From Bacteriovoracaceae bacterium (GTDB lineage Bacteria; Bdellovibrionota; Bacteriovoracia; Bacteriovoracales; Bacteriovoracaceae), in NCBI GenBank assembly GCA_023137315.1, contig JAGLPP010000126.1, positions 1 through 33,533 on the forward strand: DNA of 33,533 nucleotides, in the 5' to 3' direction. The stretch's first letter is position 1, and every line of letters begins with the position of its first letter. Both the position numbers and the translations under genes were made by a program. Under the pieces are notes generated by a model that made no database searches, was not told where the DNA came from, and was given only the letters and a program-made list of their open reading frames with translations. Of this stretch, positions 7,121-15,572 are shown piece by piece.

Positions 7121-8194
7121 CTAGAAGGTTACAAGTAGTCCAGCATTTATGGCAAAGAAATGTGCTTTTTCGATATCAGAGCCAAATCCTTCGAGTCTTT
7201 GCTGGTCATGGTTGTTGTATCTGGACTTGACATCCGCTTGGGTGTCGATTCCCCCTAAAAACCCTTTTGAATAATTCAATCCGAGCACCATGCCCACATG
7301 ATCGGTAAATCTGACCTCTGAGCCCAGAAGAAGCGATCCTGAAACGTAGCTTGAGGAATATTCCTCGTCGCCGTAGTAAACGTTATTGTAGGAATATGGT
7401 TGTGACTTGTCCTGATCAGTGTATTTAAGACTGGCACGGTTGTAATTTACACCCAGCCCGACATAAGGCCTGAGTCTGGATTCCTCTGTTAGAAAAAATT
7501 TGGAATTGATTCCGACAACCGTCTGGCGATAGTCAATCTCACGTCCCTGTCCATAAGTGGAATAATATGCGGAATTGTAAGGAGCACTTACATAATTGTA
7601 GCTACTGCTATTATTCTGATCAACGTCAGTGAGTGCCATAGTGGCGTAGCTGAACTGGAGACCCACTGAAATCCTCTTGGTGAGCATGGATTCAACGGAT
7701 ATTCCTGCGTTGATTTTTGATTCGAAATCACAATTTTCCCCCTGAATATTAAGCACACCCAAAGTTGGAATGATTTTGACTTCTTCTACTATTTTTTTCT
7801 CTGGTTCAGCCTGCACAGGGGCCGGAGCAACCACTTTTGGGGCCGCTTGTTGTACAACCACCGGTTGTTCATCCATCGCCTGAAGCTGACCCTGAAACAT
7901 TTTCTGAAGCTTTTTAGTCATTTTCGCTTCAGCTTTCATTCTTTCATCTTCAATCTTCTTTCTGGTCATCTCTTCGTTTTTCTTTTCCAGCTTGCGTCTC
8001 ATTTGTGCCAACTTGTCTGCAGCACTTTTTCTTCTGAAGCTGCCATCAACATCAAGTTGTTGTGAATTAAGCACATCTTCAGTTTCGTCTAGCAAGGGAT
8101 CAATTTGCGCCATGGCCGTCGATGCGCCTGCCGCGATAAGTATGGAAAAGACCACGGGTAAATATTTACGCCCTTTCCTGTTTGTGGATTTCAT
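7121..8194 (-). CDS. Outer-membrane beta-barrel protein with periplasmic coiled coil
   Basis: The 357-residue protein has a signal peptide (residues 1-29, ending STAMA). A charged, Lys/Glu/Met-rich segment at about 55-105 is predicted coiled coil, followed by a Pro/Ala/Val linker. The C-terminal half is an eight-strand-type OmpA-like or OMP_b-brl barrel: VGLQFSYATM, RPYVGLGVNYN, GSLLLGSEVRF, and a final GLLVTF ending in Phe. The ATG follows AAGGAGG at ideal spacing, so high expression is likely. A 17-base leader hairpin (8214-8230) lies just upstream of that site. It shares the bidirectional terminator at 7044-7084. The coiled coil before the barrel could span periplasm or form oligomers; the role is unknown. 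Confidence 0.8.
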   Translation of the reverse strand: MKSTNRKGRKYLPVVFSILIAAGASTAMAQIDPLLDETEDVLNSQQLDVDGSFRRKSAADKLAQMRRKLEKKNEEMTRKKIEDERMKAEAKMTKKLQKMFQGQLQAMDEQPVVVQQAAPKVVAPAPVQAEPEKKIVEEVKIIPTLGVLNIQGENCDFESKINAGISVESMLTKRISVGLQFSYATMALTDVDQNNSSSYNYVSAPYNSAYYSTYGQGREIDYRQTVVGINSKFFLTEESRLRPYVGLGVNYNRASLKYTDQDKSQPYSYNNVYYGDEEYSSSYVSGSLLLGSEVRFTDHVGMVLGLNYSKGFLGGIDTQADVKSRYNNHDQQRLEGFGSDIEKAHFFAINAGLLVTF

Positions 8195-8213
8195 GCTGAC
8201 CTCCTTAAGTCAC

Positions 8214-8230
8214 CCTGATTTAAAACCAGG
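8214..8230 (-). promoter_or_regulatory. Leader hairpin upstream of the barrel gene
   Basis: In RNA, CCUGGUU pairs with AAUCAGG (one G-U pair, 3-base loop), ending about 8 bases upstream of the AAGGAGG ribosome site. It may influence mRNA stability or ribosome access; this is inference. Confidence 0.3.
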
Positions 8231-8463
8231 AAGCTTAGTCGTTTTATTACACATAGCATCACAATTGTTTTAGCTCAGTTTTGCCTTTTTTTCATCATTT
8301 TTACGCGTTGCGTGAATATTTTACACAGGGCCGCGAATTGTCCCTAAATAATATCTGTGGGATTGTTTATTTTTTTCCAATTATTCCGAATAGTTCTTAG
8401 TATTTTGACGATGAATGTTTGTAAAATAATGGACAACGAATAAGTTGTTCGAGGTTATTGATA

Positions 8464-9789
8464 GTGCTGACAACGGAAATTGAACAGGGACATGCTCTGG
8501 ATCGTGAAGTATTCCATGAATTTCTTGGAAAAGGTGAGATTCTTGTGGTTGATCCGGTACGTGTTGCGGCAGAAAGATTGCGAAATATTCTAGTTAATCT
8601 TGGAGCAGATGAGAAAAAAATAACAATCGGCCTTAATTTTGATGATGCTGTAAAAATAATGAGCGATAAAAGGCCGGATGTTGTAATTAGTGAGTATGTT
8701 CTTGGTGATGGTTCAGCGTTTGATCTTTTTCTTAAGTACAGGGAAATCAGGGATGATCAAATTAACTGTCTTTCCATCATGGTTACCTCCAATACCTCAC
8801 AGGTCCATGTTGCGCGTGCTGCAGAAGAGGATGTGGATGCCTTTATAATAAAACCATACGACACGGAATTGATTAAAGAGGTTCTTGTTGAAGGGACTAA
8901 AACGAAAATCAATCCATCAAAATATATCAAGTTTGTTCGACAGGGCATGGATATGCTTTTGCAGGGAAAACCGTATGAGGCCATTGAGATATTGAGTGAA
9001 GCAAAAAAAATGACGGATAAACCAACGCTTGCGCATTATTATCTCGGACAGGCGGATGTTTTGATTCAGGCCATGGAATCTGCCGAGGATAATTATGTTG
9101 AAGGACTTGACCACAACGAAATTCATTTCAAATGTTTGAATTCCCTATTTGATATTTTAATGGAGGAAAAGAAATACCAGAACGCCTATGAGGTGGTAAA
9201 AAAACTTGTAAAGTATTTTCCGGCCAATCCTGAACGCTTGAGCAAGATTTTAAGACTGGCCATTATTACTGAAAATTATGAGGATATCGAAAATTACTAC
9301 AATATCTTTATGGATTTGGAATTTTCTAATGAAGGTCTGACAAGGTATATTTCGGCAGGACTTGTCACCCTTGGAAAATACTTTATGGGCCAGGGGCGAA
9401 GAAACAGTGCACTCGATATCTTTAGAAATGCCGCTGAAGTCAGCAACGGAAAACCCATTATATTAAGAAATATCATCGAAGGACTCGTGGATCGTCGCAT
9501 GTTTGTTGAAGTGGAAGCATTCATGGAACGTTTTGCAGATAAAGACAGGGAAACACAGGATTACAGGATTTGTGATTTTTTGGCCGGCGGGTTTACCGGG
9601 GATGTGGATGCGTCCATTGATAAGGGATATAAACTTGTTAATGGGGAAATGGTGTCCAATAGAACTGTTTACAAGGTTTTGGATTTTCTTCTGATGGCAT
9701 CTGATAGAAATGCCGAGGCCGTTGAAATTCGTAAAAAGAAAGATAAAATTTTTGGTGCTATAAGGATGGCCAAAAAAAGTGCCGTATGA
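8464..9789 (+). CDS. Pseudo-receiver (CheY-like) protein with TPR-type helical domain
   Basis: Residues about 23-145 form a CheY-like receiver: EILVVDP, then DVVISEYVLGDGS, SIMVTSN and FIIKPYD. Aligned on Thr108 and Lys130 (matching CheY Thr87 and Lys109), the phospho-acceptor Asp is replaced by Glu77, and one of the two metal-binding acids is Pro, so normal phosphorylation is not expected. The rest, to residue 441, is helical with TPR-like pairs (GKPYEAIEILSEAKK, HYYLGQADVL). GTG at 8464 is preferred because GAGG lies nine bases upstream; the TTG at 8458 is only three bases from it. It is probably a phosphorylation-independent scaffold or output protein. The gene is followed after 12 bases by a LolC/E-like permease, a likely operon. 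Confidence 0.85.
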   Translation: MLTTEIEQGHALDREVFHEFLGKGEILVVDPVRVAAERLRNILVNLGADEKKITIGLNFDDAVKIMSDKRPDVVISEYVLGDGSAFDLFLKYREIRDDQINCLSIMVTSNTSQVHVARAAEEDVDAFIIKPYDTELIKEVLVEGTKTKINPSKYIKFVRQGMDMLLQGKPYEAIEILSEAKKMTDKPTLAHYYLGQADVLIQAMESAEDNYVEGLDHNEIHFKCLNSLFDILMEEKKYQNAYEVVKKLVKYFPANPERLSKILRLAIITENYEDIENYYNIFMDLEFSNEGLTRYISAGLVTLGKYFMGQGRRNSALDIFRNAAEVSNGKPIILRNIIEGLVDRRMFVEVEAFMERFADKDRETQDYRICDFLAGGFTGDVDASIDKGYKLVNGEMVSNRTVYKVLDFLLMASDRNAEAVEIRKKKDKIFGAIRMAKKSAV

Positions 9790-9801
9790 TACAATTTTCA
9801 T

Positions 9802-10968
9802 GTGTTTCTGGAATTTTCACGATATTTTTTCAATTATATCTTCAAAGGTAAAAACAAGCAGCGCCTTTTGCTTTTGGCCGCGTTCGGGTTGTTTATTTCC
9901 AGCTTTTCCCTGTTAGTGCTTCAGAGCACGATGGGAGGTCTCCAGCACAAGCTTGTCAAAAGATCAAAAAGAGTCATGGGAAATGCGATCTTGTATCTTG
10001 ATAATGAGGATATGAAATTCGCAAGGAAGGTTAATGGTTTTCTTGAAAAAAACTCAATAAAATCCGTCATGGAATATGAAATTGAACTTCTTCTTAGAAA
10101 TGAAAAATATCCGTCTCCTGTTGTTGTTCATGGAATTGATGAAAACGGGCCGATTCCGGAGTTTTTAAAAGGTGTTTATTTAACTGATCTGGTCATAGGA
10201 GGAGATCTTGCGATTAAGATAAATCTGGTGGACCAGGGGGAGAAGGTGAGATTGATATCACCTTCCCATGTGGATTCCTTTATGGGGGATATACCGCGAA
10301 CAACTTCCCTGTTTGTCGATAATATTATCACCACTGATGTTCCGGAAATTGATTCATTTCACACATGGACATCTCTTTCTGTAATTCAGAATTTGATAAG
10401 GAAAATTGCGGTCAACAGAATCAGAATTTATGGAGAAGTGGATTTTAAGAAACTGAAGTCATCACTTTATACGCTTTTTGGAAACGGGATTGAGTTTAAA
10501 ACATGGGAGGAGGAAAATAACACCCTTGTATGGGCACTCCGGCTTGAAACAACTGTTATGGTTTTTCTTTTTGTTGCCATGACCGGACTTGTTTCCCTGT
10601 GTATAACCTCGGGATTCATGATTTTTTTCGGTAAAATCAAAAACGATATGGCAAGTCTTTGGATCATGGGGGCAAGCAAGAAAAGGCTCGAAAGAGTTGC
10701 CATGCTTTTTATAAATCTTTTGAGTGCGTTCACTGTCCTGGCCGGCTTGTTTGCAGGACTTGTTTTTTTGTATCTTTTCGATCATTACGGTATTGATGTG
10801 ATGCCGGATATCTTTATTGACAGGAAGATTCCCGTTCATATTACGATGAAGGGGATTTTTATTTCAGCTGCAATTCCATATGCAATCTCAATTTTCTTTT
10901 CAATGTTTTCATTAAACCAGTTTAAAAGACAGGTTGACTACCTCAAACATGTTAGAACAATTGGTTAA
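9802..10968 (+). CDS. LolC/LolE-FtsX-type ABC transporter permease
   Basis: The 388-residue protein has the MacB/FtsX/LolCE layout. There is one membrane helix near residues 20-41, a large periplasmic domain of about 200 residues, then three helices near 248-275, 296-325 and 348-368. The LWIMGASKKRL segment between helices matches the cytoplasmic coupling loop LxxMGAsxxxI of LolC/LolE. Known relatives extract lipoproteins from the inner membrane with the ATPase LolD; no ATPase gene is adjacent here. The GTG start at 9802 has only a weak ribosome site and lies 12 bases after the receiver-TPR stop, so translational coupling is likely. Substrate is inferred from family only. Confidence 0.8.
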   Translation: MFLEFSRYFFNYIFKGKNKQRLLLLAAFGLFISSFSLLVLQSTMGGLQHKLVKRSKRVMGNAILYLDNEDMKFARKVNGFLEKNSIKSVMEYEIELLLRNEKYPSPVVVHGIDENGPIPEFLKGVYLTDLVIGGDLAIKINLVDQGEKVRLISPSHVDSFMGDIPRTTSLFVDNIITTDVPEIDSFHTWTSLSVIQNLIRKIAVNRIRIYGEVDFKKLKSSLYTLFGNGIEFKTWEEENNTLVWALRLETTVMVFLFVAMTGLVSLCITSGFMIFFGKIKNDMASLWIMGASKKRLERVAMLFINLLSAFTVLAGLFAGLVFLYLFDHYGIDVMPDIFIDRKIPVHITMKGIFISAAIPYAISIFFSMFSLNQFKRQVDYLKHVRTIG

Positions 10969-10990
10969 TTCGAAAGTTTTTTTGTAAATT

Positions 10991-13309
10991 TTATTTCAGC
11001 TTAAAATCCTTCAAAATTGCGAATGGATTATTTTTTAGCGGTTCGTCAGTTATTTGCTGTTTTTTGGCCGGCATTCTTGATTTGCCTTTATCACCTGTTT
11101 GGGCCGTCGATTGTGTATTGGCATTTACGGAGCTGTCCTTTTTACGTGTCAGCGATATTCTCTTTCTTTCAAGGTCAATATTGAGAACCCTGACCTTGAC
11201 GGATTCGCCGACCTTTAATTCATTGAGGGCATTTTCGACAAACTTATCCGCCATCTGGGAAATATGGAGTAATCCATTTTCCTTGATGCCTATATCAACA
11301 AAGGCACCAAACTGTGCAATATTGGTGACCACACCCGGGTACCATTCACCAATTTTAATATCTGTTATCTCGCTTAGATCTTTTCTGAAGTCCGTGGATT
11401 TAAACTCTGTTCTCGGGTCCTGGGAGGGGGCCTTCAGTGAGCTTATTATATCCTTGAAGGTGAATTCTCCGAGCTTCTTTTTTAGATTATTGTCTTTTTC
11501 AAGCTCTCCGATTATTTGCTCGTTGTTGACGAGATCAGCTATGGAATGATTATGATCTGTCGTCCAGGCCTCAAGGTGTTTGTAGCTTTCAGGATGAATA
11601 AATGTTCCATCAAGCGGGTTTTTACTGTTGTAAATTCTTAGAAAACCGGCGGCCTGTTCAAAAACCTTTTCAGAAAAACGCGGTATTTTTTTAAGCTCCA
11701 TCCGTGAAGTGAAAATGCCGTTTTTTTCACGATGTTTGACGATATTATGCGCCAGTGTCGAGTTGATGCCAGAGATGTGGGAAAGTAGCGGGGCCGAGGA
11801 TGTGTTAAGATCAACGCCAACGTGGTTGACACAGTTTTCAATAACACCACAGAGTGATTTTTTTAACTGTGTCTGATTCACATCATGCTGGTACTGGCCG
11901 ACTCCTATTGATTTTGGTTCGATTTTAACCAGCTCCGCCAATGGGTCCTGGAATCGTCTGGCGATGGAGACAGCACTTCTTACAGTCGGTTCCTTGTCTG
12001 GAAATTCCTGGCGTGCGATATCGGAGGTGGAATAGATGCTGGCACCGGCCTCGGAGGTGATGGTTGCCTTGACCTTTCCTGTTACAACTCCTGAAACATA
12101 TTTTTCAAAAAATGCAAGTGTTTCACGACAATAGGTGCCGTTTCCAATAGCTATAAATTCTATATTGAACTGATGAATAAGTGCATCAAGAATTTGTGCC
12201 GACTGTGTCTTGTGGTTTTGCGGAGGATGCGGATAAATAACGGTATCCACGATATATTTTCCTGTATGATCTATAACAGCGAGCTTGCATCCGGTTCTGA
12301 TGGCCGGGTCTACGCCTAAAACGGATTTGGGCCCGAGATATGGGGCAAGCAGGACGTTTTTCAAATTAACCTGGAAGATTTCAATGGCATGAATGTCGGC
12401 ATTTTTTTTAAGCTCACTTTTTAGTTCAAGGTCAAGCGATGAGTGGATGTAATTTTTCCATGCCCGTGAGATACAGTCTGTCATTAACTGTTCACACTTT
12501 GAGGAAGTGTTTAAATATTTTGAGGAAATGATCCGTACAGCTTCATCCTGTTCGAATGTAACGTTGACTTTTAAAACCTTTTCATTCATTCCGCGTCTGA
12601 TGGCAAGATAGCGGTGGCATGATTTGGCATTGACCAGTTTGTTCACTGGTTCGTTGTATTTAAAATAATCGCGGTATTTATTGTGAGTCTTGATTGTTTC
12701 TGCACTCGATTTTTTTTCGGCAATCATAAGGGAATGGTCCCAGTACAGCTTTCGAAATTCATCCTTGAGTTGTGTATCATGTGCAATCGTTTCTACAATG
12801 ATGTCCATTGCTCCATTGATGGCATCGTCAAATGAGATTATCTTTTTTTCAGGATTTAAAAAATCATGGCCGTATTTTTTTTCGATCTCATCTTTTGACA
12901 TGTCTCCTTTCATGATAATTTCAGCAAGTGGATGGAGACCTGCCTCTTTTGCCAATACTCCCTTTGTTTTTTTTCTGGCCTTGAAGGGGGAGTAGATATC
13001 CTCAAGCTGATTAAGCGTTTGTGCCTGGTTTATTTTCTTTTCAATTTCAGGGGTTAGTTTTTCCTGCTTTTCTATGGCCTGTAGAATGTATTTTCGGCGT
13101 TTCTCTGTTTCAAGATATTCCTCATACTCCTCATGGATTTTCATGATTTTGACTTCATCAAGATCGCCTGTTTGTTCCTTTCTGTAACGGGCAACAAACG
13201 GAACGGTACATTCTTCGGTAATCATCAGCCTGAGAACGCTGGTAACAATGTTTGCGTGGATATTTGTTTTTTGCGCCACATGTCCGATGGCATCAACGAC
13301 CAGATCCAT
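10991..13309 (-). CDS. tex: Transcription accessory protein Tex
   Basis: The 772-residue protein matches Tex in length and order. It has the helical N-terminal domain (VPFVARYRKEQTGDLDE), the YqgF/RuvX-like RNase H-fold domain beginning VLGVDPAIRTGCKLAVID (about 333-450), helix-hairpin-helix repeats around 490-570, and a C-terminal S1 RNA-binding domain at about 652-722 (GVVTNIAQFGAFVDIG). A Lys/Gln-rich tail follows. Tex binds nucleic acids and the transcription machinery; the exact role varies among species. The ATG at 13309 follows AGGAG and a good sigma-70 promoter lies upstream. It converges with the LolC/E-like gene with a 22-base gap and no clear terminator hairpin. Confidence 0.96.
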   Translation of the reverse strand: MDLVVDAIGHVAQKTNIHANIVTSVLRLMITEECTVPFVARYRKEQTGDLDEVKIMKIHEEYEEYLETEKRRKYILQAIEKQEKLTPEIEKKINQAQTLNQLEDIYSPFKARKKTKGVLAKEAGLHPLAEIIMKGDMSKDEIEKKYGHDFLNPEKKIISFDDAINGAMDIIVETIAHDTQLKDEFRKLYWDHSLMIAEKKSSAETIKTHNKYRDYFKYNEPVNKLVNAKSCHRYLAIRRGMNEKVLKVNVTFEQDEAVRIISSKYLNTSSKCEQLMTDCISRAWKNYIHSSLDLELKSELKKNADIHAIEIFQVNLKNVLLAPYLGPKSVLGVDPAIRTGCKLAVIDHTGKYIVDTVIYPHPPQNHKTQSAQILDALIHQFNIEFIAIGNGTYCRETLAFFEKYVSGVVTGKVKATITSEAGASIYSTSDIARQEFPDKEPTVRSAVSIARRFQDPLAELVKIEPKSIGVGQYQHDVNQTQLKKSLCGVIENCVNHVGVDLNTSSAPLLSHISGINSTLAHNIVKHREKNGIFTSRMELKKIPRFSEKVFEQAAGFLRIYNSKNPLDGTFIHPESYKHLEAWTTDHNHSIADLVNNEQIIGELEKDNNLKKKLGEFTFKDIISSLKAPSQDPRTEFKSTDFRKDLSEITDIKIGEWYPGVVTNIAQFGAFVDIGIKENGLLHISQMADKFVENALNELKVGESVKVRVLNIDLERKRISLTRKKDSSVNANTQSTAQTGDKGKSRMPAKKQQITDEPLKNNPFAILKDFKLK

Positions 13310-13348
13310 ACTAACTCCTGATGGGATGGGTATTAGAGTGTAATCTTA

Positions 13349-13377
13349 ATAATTTAAAAAAACTGCCCAATTGTCAA
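13349..13377 (-). promoter_or_regulatory. Sigma-70-type promoter of tex
   Basis: The minus strand has TTGACA (complement of 13372-13377), a 17-base spacer and AATTAT (13349-13354). Just upstream, CAATTGGCC...GGCC...CAATTG can fold and is followed by TTTTTTT inside the spacer, so the end of the preceding gene (13404-13916) and the tex promoter appear to share the same bases. Confidence 0.6.
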
Positions 13378-13403
13378 GGCCGTTGGCCAATTGAGTGGAG
13401 GCG

Positions 13404-13916
13404 TCAATTAAAAAAAACGCAGAGATTATCATCATTGTTTTTTAAAATGTTCGAGGATAATTTTGAATCAGTTTCAAGAATGTTTATGATTGCGTTAAGA
13501 TATTTTAGGGGATTTATGATCCGGCCATGTTTTTTGAGGCAAAGTTTTGTAGGGCCGTTTTTTTCAAGTTTTGCCAATATAACCCTTGAACGCTCAAAGG
13601 AATCGAGAAAATCCCCGTTTTTAATCTCGTCAAGTTCAATTTTTGGATTGAGTGAGGCGATTGTTTTTACAAAATAGTAGCAAGTGACCATCCCGTCACC
13701 TTTTTGAAGTTCCTCAAAAGGGCCGTGATGTGAGCTGTTTTTGATATTGCTTATATAAAAATCCAGGATATCGACTTCATTGGTATCGGAACAAATTCTA
13801 ACCTGGGAATATTCATTGAGTTCCTGCTGGCCATGGATAAGTTTCTCCAACAGTGAACTGTTCGCGTTGGAAATTGAGATGAGAAACAGTAAAAGGAAGG
13901 AAGTCGTTTTAATCAT
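13404..13916 (-). CDS. Small secreted protein of unknown function
   Basis: The 170-residue product begins MIKTTSFLLLFLISISNANS, a typical signal peptide. The mature part contains several Cys (ICSD, VTCYY, KLCLK, NLCVFF) that could form disulfides, and is otherwise helical and charged. The start at 13916 is chosen because GAGGGG lies six bases upstream; an in-frame ATG 33 bases further out would put eleven polar residues before the signal peptide. It lies between tex and tRNA-Met on the same strand, with a promoter candidate at 14026-14054. No family is recognised. Confidence 0.7.
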   Translation of the reverse strand: MIKTTSFLLLFLISISNANSSLLEKLIHGQQELNEYSQVRICSDTNEVDILDFYISNIKNSSHHGPFEELQKGDGMVTCYYFVKTIASLNPKIELDEIKNGDFLDSFERSRVILAKLEKNGPTKLCLKKHGRIINPLKYLNAIINILETDSKLSSNILKNNDDNLCVFFN

Positions 13917-13987
13917 ATTGGCCCCTCTGGTTGGGGGATAGGATGACATTTTTCCATGTTGATTTTCAAGACGATTGTCATTTTTAC

Positions 13988-14006
13988 AAAGGTACGTGAT
14001 ACCTTT
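13988..14006. repeat. Perfect 7-bp inverted repeat in a 5' leader
   Basis: AAAGGTA-CGTGA-TACCTTT. It lies about 90 bases downstream of the tRNA gene and about 70 upstream of the small secreted-protein start. It could be the end of the tRNA transcript or a leader hairpin; the following T-run is short. Confidence 0.35.
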
Positions 14007-14025
14007 TATGAGCAGTGCAGGATTT

Positions 14026-14054
14026 TATTTAATAATTCTGTGTACTTAAGTCAA
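14026..14054 (-). promoter_or_regulatory. Candidate promoter of the secreted-protein gene
   Basis: TTGACT (complement of 14049-14054), a 17-base spacer and TAAATA (14026-14031). The predicted leader is about 100 bases and contains the inverted repeat at 13988-14006. Confidence 0.4.
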
Positions 14055-14097
14055 TTCTAAGAAACTTGTTTACTGGAATATCAGATTAATATGAACA

Positions 14098-14174
14098 TGG
14101 TGGCCAGACCGTGAGTTGAACACGGGACCTGCGGGATATGAATCCGCCGCTCTAACCAACTGAGCTATCTGGCC
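14098..14174 (-). tRNA. tRNA-Met (anticodon CAT), elongator type
   Basis: A 77-base cloverleaf: acceptor GGCCAGA / TCTGGCC, D-arm GCTC-AGTTGGTTA-GAGC, anticodon loop TTCATAT with anticodon CAT, T-arm with GTTCAAC, discriminator A and encoded CCA (14098-14100). The anticodon stem GCGGA / CCCGC has an A31-C39 mismatch next to the loop. A CAT anticodon also fits tRNA-Ile2, read through lysidine. The TTCATAY loop followed by CCC and AGGTC resembles elongator Met of Bacillus, and the acceptor has A5, so Met is preferred. The divergent neighbour tilS encodes the enzyme that must tell the two apart. Confidence 0.9.
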
Positions 14175-14206
14175 ATGAGATTGAACTTGAAATCAGGACG
14201 GTTTGC

Positions 14207-14235
14207 ATTTTAGAGGGCGGCGTGCTAGCTGTCAA
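14207..14235 (-). promoter_or_regulatory. Near-consensus promoter of the tRNA gene
   Basis: On the minus strand TTGACA (complement of 14230-14235), a 17-base spacer and TAAAAT (14207-14212), followed about 33 bases later by the tRNA 5' end. It lies inside the tilS leader on the opposite strand. Confidence 0.75.
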
Positions 14236-14252
14236 TTTCTTTGTGAAAGGTC

Positions 14253-15569
14253 ATGATAAATATGAACAGTATTGAAGTTAAAAAAACGCACCACTTGGTC
14301 AAATGGGTTTCCCGCTTTGCCAATGAGGCCGGAATTATTCCCGAGTCAGGAAAAGTTTGCGTGGCAGTATCGGGTGGAATGGATTCAATGCTTCTTTTAT
14401 ATGTCGCGAAGGCAATGGAAGTGAGTGGAATTTTATCAAAAGTGAGTGCTGTGCATGTGAATCATGGCACCAGAAAAGAAAATTATTGCGAGCAAGTACT
14501 GGTTTGTGAATTTGCAAAAAAGCTGGGGGTTCCACTCGTCGTAAAAAAAATAAAACTTTCAATGAGTGATGGTAACTTTGAGTCAAGGGCCCGTGATCAA
14601 AGATACGCGATCTTCAATCAGGAAAGAGGAGCGGGTGATTTGATCTATATGGCCCATCATATTGATGATTCATTTGAATGGTCGCTTATGGCCAGGCTGA
14701 AAACAGGCTCCAGTGAAAGTGGTCTTGGTATTCCCGTTATCAGCAGATCCGTTGCAAGACCTTTTATGTGTCTGACGAAAAAACAGATTAAAAGATTTGT
14801 ACGGGAAATCGGAATTCCTTTTTTAAATGATCCGAGTAATGGAAATATCAGGTTTGAAAGAAACTATTTAAGGGAAAAGATAATTTCCCCAATAAAAGGG
14901 CGTTTTCCCGGATATTTGCGTCATTATGTTTATCAGTCAAATGATCTGGCCGGCAGTATGGGGATTTCAAGATTGGTGAAAAAAAATGCGGATAATTTTC
15001 AGGTGTTTGAGGATTCCTGTGGCGGAATATCACTTGTTAATGGGAATTTTGAGAAGGAATTTGCCTCCGTTGAGAATAAAATCCTATCCATTATTCAAAA
15101 TCGTTCCACAGATACAAGAGGTGTGTTGAGATCCCAGGTTAATAAAATAATTCATGCAGCACGCAGGGGGAGTGGCGGGCCCTTGAGATTTTCCGGAGGG
15201 GTATTGGGATATATTTTTCATGGAATGCTCTATTTTATTAATGAAAAGGATCTTTATAATATTGATTTATTTGATGAAATGTTACTTGGGAAATTGATAG
15301 CGAAAAAAGGTGCGCATATTCCCGGCATTGATCTTAACGAAGCGAAAAAACAACTTAATGGACAAATGACGCGTTTTCTTGTTTTTTCAGATGATCCAGC
15401 GGCAAAGGGAATTTGGCCATCAATAAAAAAAATTCATTCGCTTTTACCAAAAACCTCGTCCTGGACAATGGAAAAAGGTGTGTGGCTACAGTCGCCATTT
15501 AAGCTCCTTTATAACTGGTCAAGACCGAAAAACAAAATGAAGAAACTTCGTCTTATTGTTCCGTTATGA
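14253..15569 (+). CDS. tilS: tRNA(Ile)-lysidine synthase
   Basis: TilS converts C34 of tRNA-Ile(CAU) to lysidine with ATP and lysine, switching its identity from Met to Ile. The 438-residue protein has the PP-loop SGGMDS at residues 40-45, the VHVNHGTR strand-loop, and MAHHIDDSFEWSLMARL, where the family has HHxDDQxET. The LNDPSNGNIRFERNYLRE segment corresponds to the family DxSN...RNxLR. A weaker C-terminal region may be the substrate-binding TilS_C part. The ATG at 14253 is only two bases from GAAAGG and the ATG at 14262 is eleven bases away, so the true start is uncertain by three codons. It converges with ogt, with a 3-base gap. Confidence 0.95.
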   Translation: MINMNSIEVKKTHHLVKWVSRFANEAGIIPESGKVCVAVSGGMDSMLLLYVAKAMEVSGILSKVSAVHVNHGTRKENYCEQVLVCEFAKKLGVPLVVKKIKLSMSDGNFESRARDQRYAIFNQERGAGDLIYMAHHIDDSFEWSLMARLKTGSSESGLGIPVISRSVARPFMCLTKKQIKRFVREIGIPFLNDPSNGNIRFERNYLREKIISPIKGRFPGYLRHYVYQSNDLAGSMGISRLVKKNADNFQVFEDSCGGISLVNGNFEKEFASVENKILSIIQNRSTDTRGVLRSQVNKIIHAARRGSGGPLRFSGGVLGYIFHGMLYFINEKDLYNIDLFDEMLLGKLIAKKGAHIPGIDLNEAKKQLNGQMTRFLVFSDDPAAKGIWPSIKKIHSLLPKTSSWTMEKGVWLQSPFKLLYNWSRPKNKMKKLRLIVPL

Positions 15570-15572
15570 GTT

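Noticed and set aside
8405-8430. Promoter TTGACG with TAAAAT or AATAAT before the receiver-TPR gene.
   Set aside because: The spacers are 11 or 14 bases, too short for a normal sigma-70 promoter.
11064-11549. 161-codon open frame on the plus strand opposite tex.
   Set aside because: It is antisense to the well-supported tex reading frame, has no ribosome site and the product resembles no protein.
14098-14174. Calling the CAT tRNA as tRNA-Ile2.
   Set aside because: The TTCATAT loop context and A5 in the acceptor fit elongator Met better, though the neighbouring tilS keeps the question open.
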